From positions 1 to 38,369 of the forward strand of contig NZ_JAQSEA010000145.1 in assembly GCF_029946185.1 (NCBI RefSeq): a stretch of 38,369 nucleotides of DNA, in the 5' to 3' direction. The position numbers were made by a program, and so were the translations under genes. This DNA comes from Prosthecobacter sp. (GTDB lineage: Bacteria; Verrucomicrobiota; Verrucomicrobiia; Verrucomicrobiales; Verrucomicrobiaceae). The notes below the pieces were generated by a model. It had not been told where the DNA came from. It worked only from the letters and a program-made list of their open reading frames with translations, and did no database searches. The stretch's first letter is position 1. Each line of letters starts with the position of its first letter. Of the stretch, positions 22,440-31,085 are shown piece after piece.

Positions 22440-24008
22440 TCATCTGCTTTTCTCGGTGTCCGTCGGCTCCTTCACTGGCACCGGCTCATACTGCCAGGTC
22501 CAGTCTCCGAGATAGTCGGGGTTCTTCATCGTACGGGTGTTCTTTTTGATCTGCCCGCCGTCATCTTTGCCATCAAAGCCCACGCACCAGAGCATGTAGC
22601 GGCCTGCGGGCGTGGTGTGATAGCGGACTTCCTTCCCATCCGAGGGGTCCAGCGGCACGGAGGTGGCAAACTCGGGCACGAGCTCCTGCAACGCTGCCGG
22701 ATACTTGGCGTGCTTTAAATAAAAGCGCTCCAGCGCGATGGCCGCGAGCACCTGACGCTCACGCGCTTGAACGAACAAGGCACTCTTACTGATGCCAATG
22801 AAGGCAGGCACCACCATGCGGGCCATGATGTAGTCGGGATGCAGCAAAAAATTCTGCTTCGCATTCAAATCTTCGCTTATCCCATCCGCAGATTTGACCG
22901 CCGCAGCAATGCCACCTGTTTGCAAGGGAGCGATGATGTGTTTCCATTCCTGCTCGGCGGTCACACTCTTCCAGTGGTCAAACAGACCACCCGGCAGCGC
23001 ACGAAAGCCATTGAGGGAGAGACCTTTAAGGTTTGCGATAGCATCGGCAACATCCTTGCCGGGCTTCTTTCTCCCACCGGCAACTTCTTGAAGGTATTCC
23101 AAGGCGTTCAGTCCCGTGGCCATCTCTCCCCGGAAGGCCTGCAGCAGGGTCTTGTCCAGATTGTGCGTGCCTAGAGTCTGGTAAAGCATGCGCAGATCCT
23201 CCTCAGCAAAGACGTTCTCTCGCAACCCCAGCCATATCCCCTCGTTGGTCATGGCTTTTGTAGCGTTGCCCACCAGGAAGCCGATCAGCAAGGGTTCGGC
23301 TGCGCAGCCGAGTCCCATTTTCTCTGCTGCCAGCAGGCAGCGGGCTGCCTCTGCCCCCTGCCTGGCATCAATGGCGGCACGTGCGCGCAGGCATAAGGCA
23401 CGCGTCAGAGTTTGCTCTGCGGTGTAGTGCCGCAGAGAGAGACTGAAAAGCATCTCTGGCAGCTCCCGCTCGCGCAGTCCAGGGGTGAAGATGGCCGCCC
23501 TGCGCTGAGGTGCCAGATCGGCAAGCTGCTTGAGCAGGGGGAAAGTGGCGTCCAGCGCTGTCAGCACATCCTTTCCGGGCTTGGAGGATTCCTCCGGGAG
23601 ATCGAGATACTTCGCCTCACGCAGAAATTTGACCCACGCCTGCATGTCAGCCACCTCGCCCGTTTCGACACCGCTCGAAACCGGGGCTTTCCCCTCCCAC
23701 TGCATCTTCTCCACAGCCCGACGTTTCGCCCCCGGCGCTCCTTTGGATTCGTCGTGATCGATGGCTTCGGTGATTCCCCGCAGGGGTTCGATGGCGAGGA
23801 GGTTTTGCGCATCGGGCGGCGTTTCGGGCAGCAGTTTGCGGAAGTCGAGGGTTTCGCCTTCGCGTTCTAGCATGGCCTTTGTCGCGGCCCAGCGGCGTCT
23901 GCCGCTCCAGTTCGTCCAGGCATACAGCAGAACGACGAGGGTGACGAAGGTGATGAACAGCCACAGCAGAATGCGGATGTAGCGTTTGGAAAAGAGTCGG
24001 CGGAGCAT
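22440..24008 (-). CDS. Large membrane-anchored protein of a sigma-factor operon
   Basis: I do not recognise the family. The 522-residue product has one N-terminal membrane helix (ILLWLFITFVTLVVLLYAWTNW, about residues 13-34) after a short basic segment, so most of it probably lies outside the cytoplasm. The middle is helical and TPR-like in feel, without a clear repeat signature. The C-terminal part contains LERFYLKHAKYPAALQELVPEF followed by PLDPSDGKEVRYHTTPAGRYMLW. This resembles the region seen in type II secretion pseudopilin-like Verrucomicrobial and Planctomycete hypothetical proteins with 'YP..L..L.P.y.....DP..G.....' pattern. It follows an ECF sigma factor and an anti-sigma-like gene, suggesting a role in the same stress or envelope response. 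Function unknown. Confidence 0.7.
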   Translation of the reverse strand: MLRRLFSKRYIRILLWLFITFVTLVVLLYAWTNWSGRRRWAATKAMLEREGETLDFRKLLPETPPDAQNLLAIEPLRGITEAIDHDESKGAPGAKRRAVEKMQWEGKAPVSSGVETGEVADMQAWVKFLREAKYLDLPEESSKPGKDVLTALDATFPLLKQLADLAPQRRAAIFTPGLRERELPEMLFSLSLRHYTAEQTLTRALCLRARAAIDARQGAEAARCLLAAEKMGLGCAAEPLLIGFLVGNATKAMTNEGIWLGLRENVFAEEDLRMLYQTLGTHNLDKTLLQAFRGEMATGLNALEYLQEVAGGRKKPGKDVADAIANLKGLSLNGFRALPGGLFDHWKSVTAEQEWKHIIAPLQTGGIAAAVKSADGISEDLNAKQNFLLHPDYIMARMVVPAFIGISKSALFVQARERQVLAAIALERFYLKHAKYPAALQELVPEFATSVPLDPSDGKEVRYHTTPAGRYMLWCVGFDGKDDGGQIKKNTRTMKNPDYLGDWTWQYEPVPVKEPTDTEKSR

Positions 24009-24038
24009 GGTATGAAAGGGGTAGAGGGCGGGGGAGGA

Positions 24039-24338
24039 TTAGTTGGCGGCCAGCAGGGCCTCGATGGCGGCGGCGCGCTGCTGCCACAGCATGGGTAGAG
24101 CGGGGTCGGTCAGGCTGACCGAAGGCGGTGCTGCCGGTTCAGATGGCGTGGTGAAGTACAGCACCAGGGTGGCTGCCCAAGCCACGCCCCAGCTAGCGAG
24201 CAGCCAGCGCGGAGTGCGTGTCGCCCGCTGGGCCTGCGCGGCAGCCTGCCCTAGCATTTCTTCCCGCCAAGCAGGAGGTAGAGCCCGGCGCTGCAGGGCG
24301 CGCAGATCGTTTTCAAAAGGGTCGGGGTTCGTGCTCAT
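24039..24338 (-). CDS. Small single-pass anti-sigma-like protein
   Basis: The 99-residue protein has a soluble N-terminal half (DPFENDLRALQRRALPPAWREEMLGQA) and one membrane helix (LLASWGVAWAATLVLYF). Its short outer tail ends in ALPMLWQQRAAAIEALLAAN. No zinc-binding HxxxCxxC anti-sigma motif is visible. Its start overlaps the stop of the ECF sigma gene by four bases, and such coupled small membrane proteins commonly restrain the sigma factor. Anti-sigma activity is therefore inferred from position and topology only. The 522-residue membrane protein follows 30 bases later. Confidence 0.7.
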   Translation of the reverse strand: MSTNPDPFENDLRALQRRALPPAWREEMLGQAAAQAQRATRTPRWLLASWGVAWAATLVLYFTTPSEPAAPPSVSLTDPALPMLWQQRAAAIEALLAAN

Positions 24339-24841
24339 GAGGGTTTCAGTTCGTCGTACAGTGGGCGCAGCTCGCTGCGGAGCTTCTCCAGGGCGTAGCG
24401 GTAGCGGCTGGCGGCGGTGTTCAGCGGGATGCCCTGCACCTCCGCGATTTCTTCAAAGGTCAGGCCGTCCCACAGCTTGAGCTGCGCCACGCTGCGCTGC
24501 TCAAGCGGCAACAGGGACAGTGCGCGGGCGAGGCGCTGGGCCAGCTCCGCCTGATCTGGATCTTCCTGCGGTGCAAAAATCTCCACCGGGGCGGCTTCCT
24601 CGGCACTCCGCCGCACGCTGTGGCGCCGCAGCCAGTCGATGGCGTGGTGATGCGCCAGCCGTAGCAGCCAGGCGCGCAGATTGGCGATGCCCGCGGGGAC
24701 CGGCTGCCGTGCCAGTTTGATGAAAAACTCCTGCAGCAGGTCCTTCGCGTCAGCGTCGTTGCCGGTGAAACTGGCGAAATAATGGAACAGGCCCGCCGCG
24801 TGGGCATCGTAGATTTCGGGCAGTGTCGGGGCGGCGGGCAT
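24335..24841 (-). CDS. ECF-type RNA polymerase sigma factor
   Basis: A 168-residue sigma-70-family factor with only regions 2 and 4. Region 2 is seen in EIYDAHAAGLFHYFASFTGNDADAKDLLQEFFIKLAR with the RAWLLRLAHHHAIDWLRRH core. Region 4 is seen in LPLEQRSVAQLKLWDGLTFEEIAEVQGIPLNTAASRYRYALEKLR, a clear helix-turn-helix. ECF factors direct RNA polymerase to specific promoters after an envelope or stress signal. The gene leads a three-gene minus-strand operon and overlaps the next gene (anti-sigma-like) by four bases. The target regulon cannot be read from the window. Confidence 0.93.
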   Translation of the reverse strand: MPAAPTLPEIYDAHAAGLFHYFASFTGNDADAKDLLQEFFIKLARQPVPAGIANLRAWLLRLAHHHAIDWLRRHSVRRSAEEAAPVEIFAPQEDPDQAELAQRLARALSLLPLEQRSVAQLKLWDGLTFEEIAEVQGIPLNTAASRYRYALEKLRSELRPLYDELKPS

Positions 24842-24988
24842 GCGGGGGCAGTTTCACGGACAGGACGCATGGCGGCGAGATTTTTGTCTGTTCGAATTGA
24901 CAAATCCGGCTTCCCTGCCAGTCACGGCACAAAATTACCCTTGTAATCCCCGCGTGTGGGAGCATCCTCAAACCCTACTTTTTTACGC

Positions 24989-25339
24989 ATGTCACGTCCC
25001 CCCAATCGCGGTCCATCACGCGGCGGCCCAGCCCGCCGCGGCGGCCCACCCCGTCGCAACGGCCCCCCTCGCTTCATTCCACCACCACGTCCGCCGGAGC
25101 CTGTGGACGCTGGCAAACAGAAGGAAGAAGCCATCGAACTCGAAGGAACCATTGCCGCCGTGCTCGCCGGTACCATGTTCCGCGTGAAGCTGCGCAACAG
25201 CAGCGGCCACGAAGTGCTCGCCCATATTTCCGGCAAGATGCGCAAGAAATTCATCCGTCTCGTCATCGGTGATGCGGTGAAGATCGAAATGTCGCCCTAC
25301 GACATGGACAAGGCACGCATCGTTTATCGTATCGGCTAA
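24989..25339 (+). CDS. infA: Translation initiation factor IF-1 with basic Pro/Gly/Arg-rich N-terminal extension
   Basis: IF-1 binds the 30S A site and aids start-codon selection. The C-terminal ~70 residues match the family: [40 protein letters not shown], and [16 protein letters not shown]. Ahead of this OB-fold lie about 48 extra residues ([19 protein letters not shown] onward), rich in Arg, Gly and Pro with RGGP-type units. Normal IF-1 is about 72 residues; this one is 116. I chose ATG 24989; a further upstream ATG at 24956 is possible but would add unlike sequence. It stands apart from the usual ribosomal protein operon and may be a second, specialised copy. The next gene starts 22 bases later. 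Confidence 0.9.
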   Translation: MSRPPNRGPSRGGPARRGGPPRRNGPPRFIPPPRPPEPVDAGKQKEEAIELEGTIAAVLAGTMFRVKLRNSSGHEVLAHISGKMRKKFIRLVIGDAVKIEMSPYDMDKARIVYRIG

Positions 25340-25361
25340 GCCTCCGCCGGGCGTCGCGATC

Positions 25362-25916
25362 ATGGCTGGAGACATCGTTTATTTTGACCTCGAAACACGT
25401 CGTACCGCGAACGACGTCGGGGGATGGGGCAACAAGCACAAGATGGGCATCTCCGTGGCCTGCACGTTCAGCACCGGGCAGAACGAGTACAGCATCTACA
25501 CACAGGACGAAGTCCCCGCGCTCATCACGCAGCTTAAAAACGCGGATCTCGTGATCGGTTACAATCACATCGGATTCGATTACGAAGTGCTCAGAGGGCA
25601 TGATGCCTGGTTTCACCCTCAGGAAGATCTGAAGTGCAGTCTCGATCTGCTGATTGATCTCGAAAAGGTCCTGGGTCACCGCATCAAGCTCGACGCCGTG
25701 GCTGCGGCCACGCTGGGCATGGGTAAAACAGCCGACGGCCTCGACGCACTGAAATGGTGGCAGCAAGGTGAAGTCGCCAAGATCGCGGAATACTGCTGCT
25801 ATGACGTGAAGGTGACCAAGTGCGTGCATGAGTACGGCGTGGAACACGGCCATGTGAAATACCATGACCGCAATGGCCGCGAGCAGATTGCGAAGGTGGA
25901 CTGGAAGAAGCTATGA
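25362..25916 (+). CDS. RNase H-like 3'-5' exonuclease domain protein (DEDDy type)
   Basis: The 184-residue protein carries the three acidic motifs of DEDDy exonucleases: ExoI YFDLETRR with D9 and E11, ExoII VIGYNHIGFDYEVL with N68 and D73, and ExoIII YCCYDVKVT with Y144 and D148. That places it in the DnaQ/RNase H-like group acting on DNA or RNA with two metal ions. No helicase or polymerase domain is attached, so the substrate is unknown. It follows infA by 22 bases and its stop overlaps the start of the next gene (ATGA, 25913-25916), indicating a small operon. Confidence 0.75.
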   Translation: MAGDIVYFDLETRRTANDVGGWGNKHKMGISVACTFSTGQNEYSIYTQDEVPALITQLKNADLVIGYNHIGFDYEVLRGHDAWFHPQEDLKCSLDLLIDLEKVLGHRIKLDAVAAATLGMGKTADGLDALKWWQQGEVAKIAEYCCYDVKVTKCVHEYGVEHGHVKYHDRNGREQIAKVDWKKL

Positions 25917-26323
25917 CGCCGCTGCTCCGCCTGCTTCTGCGCGCTGGCTGGGCACCCGTGGCGGTTTTGATTTTTCATCAGAAGATCATGCGCACGCCTT
26001 GGCGGCAGCAGCTTGATTTTGTGATGCACTACAGCGGTGGCGTGGCCATCGCGTTCTTTCTATGGCACGCGCTCGACTGCTTCGCGCATTGGTTTGGCCA
26101 GCGCACTCCATTTGCCCGCTACGTCTTCACCTTTGCCCTCGCCTGTACGGTGGGATTGTTCTGGGAGTTTGCCGAACTTTTTTCGGATGTCGTGTTCCGC
26201 ACGCACATCCAGCATAACATCCATGAAACGATGCGCGATCTCATGGCCGATGCGACCGGTGCGCTGACCACGCTGGTGCTCACCTGGGTGGTGCGCTGCT
26301 TTGTCGCGAAGCGTGAAGAGTAG
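25913..26323 (+). CDS. Small membrane protein resembling DUF2238/YjdF
   Basis: The 136-residue protein has about four hydrophobic segments. Its most telling stretch is GLFWEFAELFSD, then HIQHNIHETMRDLMADATGALTTL. This matches the pattern 'G..wE..E...D...HIQ....ETM.DL..D..GA' that I associate with DUF2238/YjdF-type inner-membrane proteins of unknown function. Conserved acidic and His residues inside membrane segments suggest metal or ion handling, which is inference. It is coupled to the exonuclease-like gene by a four-base overlap. Confidence 0.65.
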   Translation: MTPLLRLLLRAGWAPVAVLIFHQKIMRTPWRQQLDFVMHYSGGVAIAFFLWHALDCFAHWFGQRTPFARYVFTFALACTVGLFWEFAELFSDVVFRTHIQHNIHETMRDLMADATGALTTLVLTWVVRCFVAKREE

Positions 26324-26348
26324 GCGTGTCTGAAATTGCGTCAGTACA

Positions 26349-26377
26349 GCAGCCATCCCGATCTGTGAGATGGCTGC
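26349..26377 (+). terminator. Candidate hairpin closing the infA operon
   Basis: A perfect 9-bp stem (gcagccatc/gatggctgc) with an 11-base loop lies 26 bases after the membrane-protein stop. There is no T-run, so it may be a Rho-dependent or processing site rather than a true intrinsic terminator. Confidence 0.35.
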
Positions 26378-26478
26378 GAATGTAGTGGAAGGCGGAACTC
26401 GCACGCATGGGGTGCAGCGCGGAGCTTAGCTGGTGCTGCCCGTGCCGTGTGCGGGAGCCCCGATTGTGAGCGGAGGCA

Positions 26479-27645
26479 TCACTCAATGCGCCATGTTGCC
26501 TGGCGGAGTACGGCGAGCTTGGGCTCCTTCATGGTTTCATACCAAATGGTGAGCAGTGTGCCATCGGCCAGTTCGACGGTGCTTGGATAGCCGAGATCGC
26601 CGCCGATGCCGTCGCCGGAGATAATCATCGCCTCGCCCCAGGTTTGGCCGTTGTCGCTGCTGATGCGGGCCTGGTTGCCGTAGGGCTTGCGACGGTGGCC
26701 GTAGGTCATGAGCAGGCGACCATCACGCAGGCGCAGCAGATGGGAGGGGAGACCATAAACGCCGATGCTGTGCGGCTCGCTCCAGGTCTTGCCACCGTCC
26801 TTGGATTCGGTCTGCAAGGTTTCGCCTTTGTTCGCGTCGTTGTGATTGCGGATCTGCGCGATGAGGGTGCCGTCTGCGGCTTCAACGGCGTGCAGTTCGT
26901 GATACGATTTGACGGCGCTGTCGCCTTTGCGGGTGGGGATCTCCGCGAGCCATTGCCAGGTGAGGCCGTCGTCCTTCGACTCGGCGACACCGATTTTTTT
27001 GTCCGCTGTCCAGAGCTGCTTGCCGGCATAGAGCAGGCGGCCATCCTTGAGCTGGATGGGGCCATGCGGACTGTTCACGATGGTGGGGATGCGGGTGGAC
27101 CAGGACTTGCCGCCATCGGTGGAGCGGAGCGCCCATTCGCCGAGTTCTGCTTTGCGCTCTTCATCGTTCAGGCGCTCGTGCGCGGCCTTCCATTTCACAA
27201 ACTGCTCCTGCGGCATGGTTTTGGAAGTCCAGCCTTTGTCCGTGTGCTCGGCAAAGGTGCTGGCCTTCTTGAAATGATCTTCATAGGCCAGTGACGTGAA
27301 GGTGGTGACGACGAGTGTGCCCTTCGCGGTTTCCAGCACGCCGGAGTCGCGGTCATCCGTGGCGGTGTCCAGCAGTACGCGAGGCCAGGTCCAGGTGGCG
27401 CCGTTGTCGAGGGAGGTCATGGCATGCACCTGGCCGAACGGGCACACATGCGACTCACGACCACCGGACCAAGAGACCCACAGCTCGCCATTCTGCCTAC
27501 GCGCCACCGTGGACCAGCCATGGTAAAACTCCGGCTGCTGGGAGATCACTTTCGTCTCAATGATCTTCGCGGCAGGTGCGGCAGCGTGACCGATGAAAGG
27601 AAAAGCGAGGGCGGTGGTGGCGAGGAAGCGGCGGCGGTTGGTCAT
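26479..27645 (-). CDS. Exported sialidase-like (BNR/Asp-box) protein
   Basis: The 388-residue protein starts at ATG 27645 with MTNRRRFLATTALAFPFIGHAAA, a Tat-like export signal; the longer upstream frame is Cys-rich and not signal-like. The body has at least five Asp-box-type S-x-D-x-G-x-x-W segments: SLDNGATW, STDGGKSW, SKDDGLTW, SKDGGKTW and SSDNGQTW. These mark a six-bladed beta-propeller of the sialidase/neuraminidase superfamily. Many PVC relatives are annotated as exo-alpha-sialidases, but substrate varies and some are only glycan-binding. It is the last gene of the minus-strand sulfatase cluster. Confidence 0.85.
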   Translation of the reverse strand: MTNRRRFLATTALAFPFIGHAAAPAAKIIETKVISQQPEFYHGWSTVARRQNGELWVSWSGGRESHVCPFGQVHAMTSLDNGATWTWPRVLLDTATDDRDSGVLETAKGTLVVTTFTSLAYEDHFKKASTFAEHTDKGWTSKTMPQEQFVKWKAAHERLNDEERKAELGEWALRSTDGGKSWSTRIPTIVNSPHGPIQLKDGRLLYAGKQLWTADKKIGVAESKDDGLTWQWLAEIPTRKGDSAVKSYHELHAVEAADGTLIAQIRNHNDANKGETLQTESKDGGKTWSEPHSIGVYGLPSHLLRLRDGRLLMTYGHRRKPYGNQARISSDNGQTWGEAMIISGDGIGGDLGYPSTVELADGTLLTIWYETMKEPKLAVLRQATWRIE

Positions 27646-27742
27646 AGTGCTGGAGAGTACGCGGTGGCTCCGTCTGCTTTCGCAGCAAAGCCTTGGTCCT
27701 AACACCGAACCAGCGAGTGATGTACAGCAACAAGCCAACACC

Positions 27743-28708
27743 TCATTCTACTGCTTTTCTGCGCACAAACTTCTGCACCCGTGTGCCTGTCCCCTCAGCG
27801 ACATAAACGGCACCGTCGGGGCCGACTGCAATGTCATGCCCGAGCTGGAACTGACCGGCAGCTTTGCCGTAGCTGCCGAAGGTGTCGAGCACTTGGCCAG
27901 AGAGATCGAGCTCCACCGCCTTGCCGCGCTGCTCCCGCTTCAAGGAAGGGGAGCCGCCATCTATGACGAAGAGATGGCCGTTGGGACCGGTCGCGATGCC
28001 GTAGGGTTTGCCGAGCTGCGTGCCTTTCCATTCATGGAGGAAGACGCCCTTCGCATCGAAGACCTGCAGCCGTTCATTCTCGCGGTCGCAGACGATGATG
28101 CGTCCCTGCGCATCCACGGTGATGCCGTGCGGCAGATTGAATTCGCCCGGCCCGTGGCCCTTCGTGCCCCATTCAAATTCAAAGCGGCCGACGGCGGTGA
28201 ATTTCATCACGCGCGTATTTTGGTAGCCGTCGCTCACGTAAAAGGAGCCGTCTGCCAAAACGGCTACATTCGTGGGCAGATTGAAATGTGTGGAATCGCT
28301 GCCGGGTATCCCCGCCTCGCCGAGCGTGAGCAGCACCTCACCTGAGGGCGAACACTTGAAGACCTGATGCAGGCCCACATCGGTGAGCCAGAGATTGCCC
28401 GCATGATCCACCGTCAGCCCATGCGGCATGATGAAGCGGTTCGCCCCCCAGGAGCTGAGAAGCCGGCCCGTCGCGCCGTCGAACACGCTCACGGTTGGCG
28501 CAGGGATGGCCTCTTTGGGAAAGGGCTTTGACCACACCCGGCCGCTGCGATGAAAGACGAAGACGCGGTTCTGCGCATCGACACCGACCCCGGCACACAG
28601 GCCGAGAACATGACCTTCCGGAAGCTGCGGCCAGCCGGGGAAGACTTCATGCTGAGACTGCGCCAGAGACGCAGTGGCGAGGAGAGCGAAGAAGAGGATG
28701 AAGCGCAT
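27743..28708 (-). CDS. Secreted NHL-repeat beta-propeller protein
   Basis: About 321 residues, starting at ATG 28708 (MRFILFFALLATASLAQ, a signal peptide). Repeated blade motifs include FIMPHGLTVDHAGNLWLTDVGLHQV, FNLPTNVAVLADGSFYVSDGYQNTRVMKF, FNLPHGITVDAQGRIIVCDRENERLQVFD, GKPYGIATGPNGHLFVIDGG and LGHDIAVGPDGAVYVAEG. These are NHL repeats of a six-bladed propeller, similar to the lyase domain of peptidylglycine alpha-amidating enzymes. Whether it has lyase activity or only binds ligands cannot be told. It lies between the DUF1080-like gene and the sialidase-like gene on the same strand. Confidence 0.85.
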   Translation of the reverse strand: MRFILFFALLATASLAQSQHEVFPGWPQLPEGHVLGLCAGVGVDAQNRVFVFHRSGRVWSKPFPKEAIPAPTVSVFDGATGRLLSSWGANRFIMPHGLTVDHAGNLWLTDVGLHQVFKCSPSGEVLLTLGEAGIPGSDSTHFNLPTNVAVLADGSFYVSDGYQNTRVMKFTAVGRFEFEWGTKGHGPGEFNLPHGITVDAQGRIIVCDRENERLQVFDAKGVFLHEWKGTQLGKPYGIATGPNGHLFVIDGGSPSLKREQRGKAVELDLSGQVLDTFGSYGKAAGQFQLGHDIAVGPDGAVYVAEGTGTRVQKFVRRKAVE

Positions 28709-28724
28709 GGAAGGAGTCAAATAC

Positions 28725-29420
28725 TCACTTCAGCTTGGAAACCTTCACATCATCCACATCTGCCGACTTGTTCACGGCGAGGGTGATCATGCGTTTGGTC
28801 GGATGGGCGATGCCTTCGCTGGAGAAGGAGCCGGTGTCCTGTCCGTCGATGCGAACGGTCATCTGATCGGCGACGATTTTGATGTTCATCGTGTGCCACT
28901 CGTTCGGTTTGAGGTCGAGTTTGAAGGACTTGGTTTTTGTTTTGAGCAGCGCAGCGAGTTCAGGGGACTTGTCGCCTTTCTGACGGCGCTCACGGATTTC
29001 GTTGTTCATGCCTCCGGTCTTGGAATCGGTGAGCGTGACAGATTTGTTGGTGACGCGGGCGATGCAGAGATGACCGGCGTGCACGGTCTTGAGTTCACGA
29101 TCGACAAAATCGACACCGAGGTCATCGCCGTCACCGAGTTTGAATTTCAGCTCCACGATGCCGTCCTGAAACTCGACATTGTGGAAGATGGCGACGCCGT
29201 GATCGGCCTCCGCATGCTTGGTGACGTGCATGACTCCGTCGATGAGATCGACCTGCTGATGGCCTTTGGCGCGCCATGCGCTGTTGCTGGTCCAGCCGTT
29301 GCCGATGTCCTCTTTGCCCGGTGAGGCTTCGTCGCGGGAGAAGTCGTCGGAGAAGAGCGGGGTGGCAGTTTCTGCGCAAAGGGAAAGGCCGAGAGAGAGG
29401 AAGATGAGAAGGTGCTTCAT
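28725..29420 (-). CDS. Secreted concanavalin-A-like/DUF1080-type protein
   Basis: The 231-residue protein has a signal peptide ([17 protein letters not shown]). Next comes [10 protein letters not shown], a mid-section [34 protein letters not shown], and later [29 protein letters not shown]. This order matches the jelly-roll fold of the DUF1080/3-keto-disaccharide-hydrolase group, widespread in PVC bacteria as glycan-binding or hydrolysing proteins. Catalytic activity is not certain. It lies 15 bases after the EF-hand sulfatase and 16 bases ahead of the NHL gene, consistent with one transcript. Confidence 0.75.
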   Translation of the reverse strand: MKHLLIFLSLGLSLCAETATPLFSDDFSRDEASPGKEDIGNGWTSNSAWRAKGHQQVDLIDGVMHVTKHAEADHGVAIFHNVEFQDGIVELKFKLGDGDDLGVDFVDRELKTVHAGHLCIARVTNKSVTLTDSKTGGMNNEIRERRQKGDKSPELAALLKTKTKSFKLDLKPNEWHTMNIKIVADQMTVRIDGQDTGSFSSEGIAHPTKRMITLAVNKSADVDDVKVSKLK

Positions 29421-29435
29421 AGGTTGAGGAGTAAA

Positions 29436-31073
29436 TTATTGTTTGGGTGGATTCGGCACGGTGCGGGCGATGTATTCGGCTTCGTCGAGGGAGCCGTTGC
29501 CGTCCACGTCGCGGGCTTTAAACCAAGCTGCGGCATCGGCAGGATTGCGCTTGGCGCTGAACTCTGCCGTGCTGAGCTTGCTGTCATGATCCGTGTCGAG
29601 CTTCTTGAACATTTCGGCGCGATTGGGATCGCTTTTCGTTGCCGCCTTGCCCTTGGGTTTGGCATCTCCACCGATGGGCAGGGGCAGGTAGTCGAAGTCG
29701 AGGATCATCTTCTTTTGCAGGGCGGTCTTCAATTCCAGCGTTGCGACTTCCAGACCTTTTTGGCCGTAGAGATTGTGCAGTTCGTCGGGGTCTTCGTTGA
29801 GGTCGTAGAGTTCATAGACTGGTCGCGGGCTGGTGAACCAGAGGTCTTCAAACTCGGTGGCGAGCGCCTTGTCTTCGTGCGCTTTGACGATGTCCTTCCA
29901 ACTCGGATCGTTGCCGCTGTCCACGGGCGTGTAGCGCATGTTGGGGGTGAGATTGTAGATGAGCTTATAGCGGGCGCTACGCACGCAGCGGCTGTAGTCC
30001 ATGCCGCTGGCGGTGGTGCTTTCATTGAAGGTGGCGCTGCCATGCGGGCCGCGTTCGGCGAAGATGTGCTGGCGCTCCTTTTCAAACTTCGCGCCTTTGA
30101 GCAGAGGCAGGAAACTGACGCCGCTGATGCGCTCAGGCACTGGAAGTCCAGCGGCTTCGAGGCAGGTGGGCGCGATGTCTTCTCCTGAGATGAGCGCGCT
30201 GGAGTCGCCGCCGGGTTTAATGACGCCGGGCCACCAGGCGAGCAGGGGCACATTGAGTCCGGGATCATGCAGCGAGCCTTTGCCGCTGGGGAAGGCCATG
30301 CCGTTGTCGCCCATGAAGATGACGAGGGTGTTCTCCAGTCCGGCGCGTTCTTTGACGATGTCGAGCACGCGCTGGAAGTCTCCGTCGGCATGCTCGATCT
30401 CGCCTTCGTAGGCGGCGAGATCGCTGCGCACGCCGGGCAGGTCCGGCAGGTAGCCGGGCACTTGGAGCTTCGCGGGGTCGGGTGGGTTTTTGCCGGTGGT
30501 CCAGGGATGATGAGGATCGCTGAAACCGACCCAAAGGAAGTAGGGCTTGTCCTTTGGGCGCTGGTCAAAGAACTCGTTCATCTTCGCTGGCACATTGTCC
30601 TGGCCGGACGCATCGACGTAATCAAAGCGATCTTTGAAGGTGGCCATGTGATGCTCATCGAACACCTGTGCTGTGGCTTCAGGACTGCGCCCCGAGCCAT
30701 CGAGATGATAGGTGCGGCCGCAGCAGCCGACGAAGTAGCCTGCGTCTTTTTTCAGGATCTCCGGGAAGGTGATTTCATCTCGCGGCAGCGGCGACGAAAA
30801 GCGCGTGATGCGGCAGGCCACCGGGGAGCGGCCGGTCATAAGGGTGGCGCGCGAGGGAACACACTGCGGGGCACCCGTGAACATGCGGCGGCATATGATT
30901 CCCTCGGCTGCGATGCGGTCGAGATTCGGCGTCTTCATCTCCTCACGACCGTAGCAACCGAGGAAGGGGTAGCTGTGATCGTCAGAGAGGACGAAGAGGA
31001 TGTTCGGCGGAGCCGCGAAGAGCGGTGAACCGGTGACAACGAGGAAGAAGGCGATGGCGGTGGAGCGGAGCAT
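29436..31073 (-). CDS. Secreted sulfatase with C-terminal EF-hands
   Basis: A 545-residue type I sulfatase. After the signal peptide (MLRSTAIAFFLVVTGSPLFA) comes PPNILFVLSDDHSYPFLGCYG with the metal-binding Asp pair. The formylglycine signature GAPQCVPSRATLMTG follows, with Cys71 the residue converted to formylglycine. FSDPHHPW and IFMGDNGMAFP supply further active-site residues. The C-terminus carries two canonical EF-hand loops, DTDHDSKLSTAE (about 493-504) and DVDGNGSLDEAE (about 522-533), implying calcium binding. Substrate is probably a sulfated polysaccharide. The maturation enzyme (FGE or anSME) is not in the window. Confidence 0.93.
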   Translation of the reverse strand: MLRSTAIAFFLVVTGSPLFAAPPNILFVLSDDHSYPFLGCYGREEMKTPNLDRIAAEGIICRRMFTGAPQCVPSRATLMTGRSPVACRITRFSSPLPRDEITFPEILKKDAGYFVGCCGRTYHLDGSGRSPEATAQVFDEHHMATFKDRFDYVDASGQDNVPAKMNEFFDQRPKDKPYFLWVGFSDPHHPWTTGKNPPDPAKLQVPGYLPDLPGVRSDLAAYEGEIEHADGDFQRVLDIVKERAGLENTLVIFMGDNGMAFPSGKGSLHDPGLNVPLLAWWPGVIKPGGDSSALISGEDIAPTCLEAAGLPVPERISGVSFLPLLKGAKFEKERQHIFAERGPHGSATFNESTTASGMDYSRCVRSARYKLIYNLTPNMRYTPVDSGNDPSWKDIVKAHEDKALATEFEDLWFTSPRPVYELYDLNEDPDELHNLYGQKGLEVATLELKTALQKKMILDFDYLPLPIGGDAKPKGKAATKSDPNRAEMFKKLDTDHDSKLSTAEFSAKRNPADAAAWFKARDVDGNGSLDEAEYIARTVPNPPKQ

Positions 31074-31085
31074 GGAGCAGAAGGC

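Noticed and set aside
25362-25916. Cas4- or RecB-like nuclease
   Set aside because: Motifs are DEDDy (DxE, N-x4-D, Y-x3-D), not the PD-(D/E)xK pattern, and no cas genes are near.
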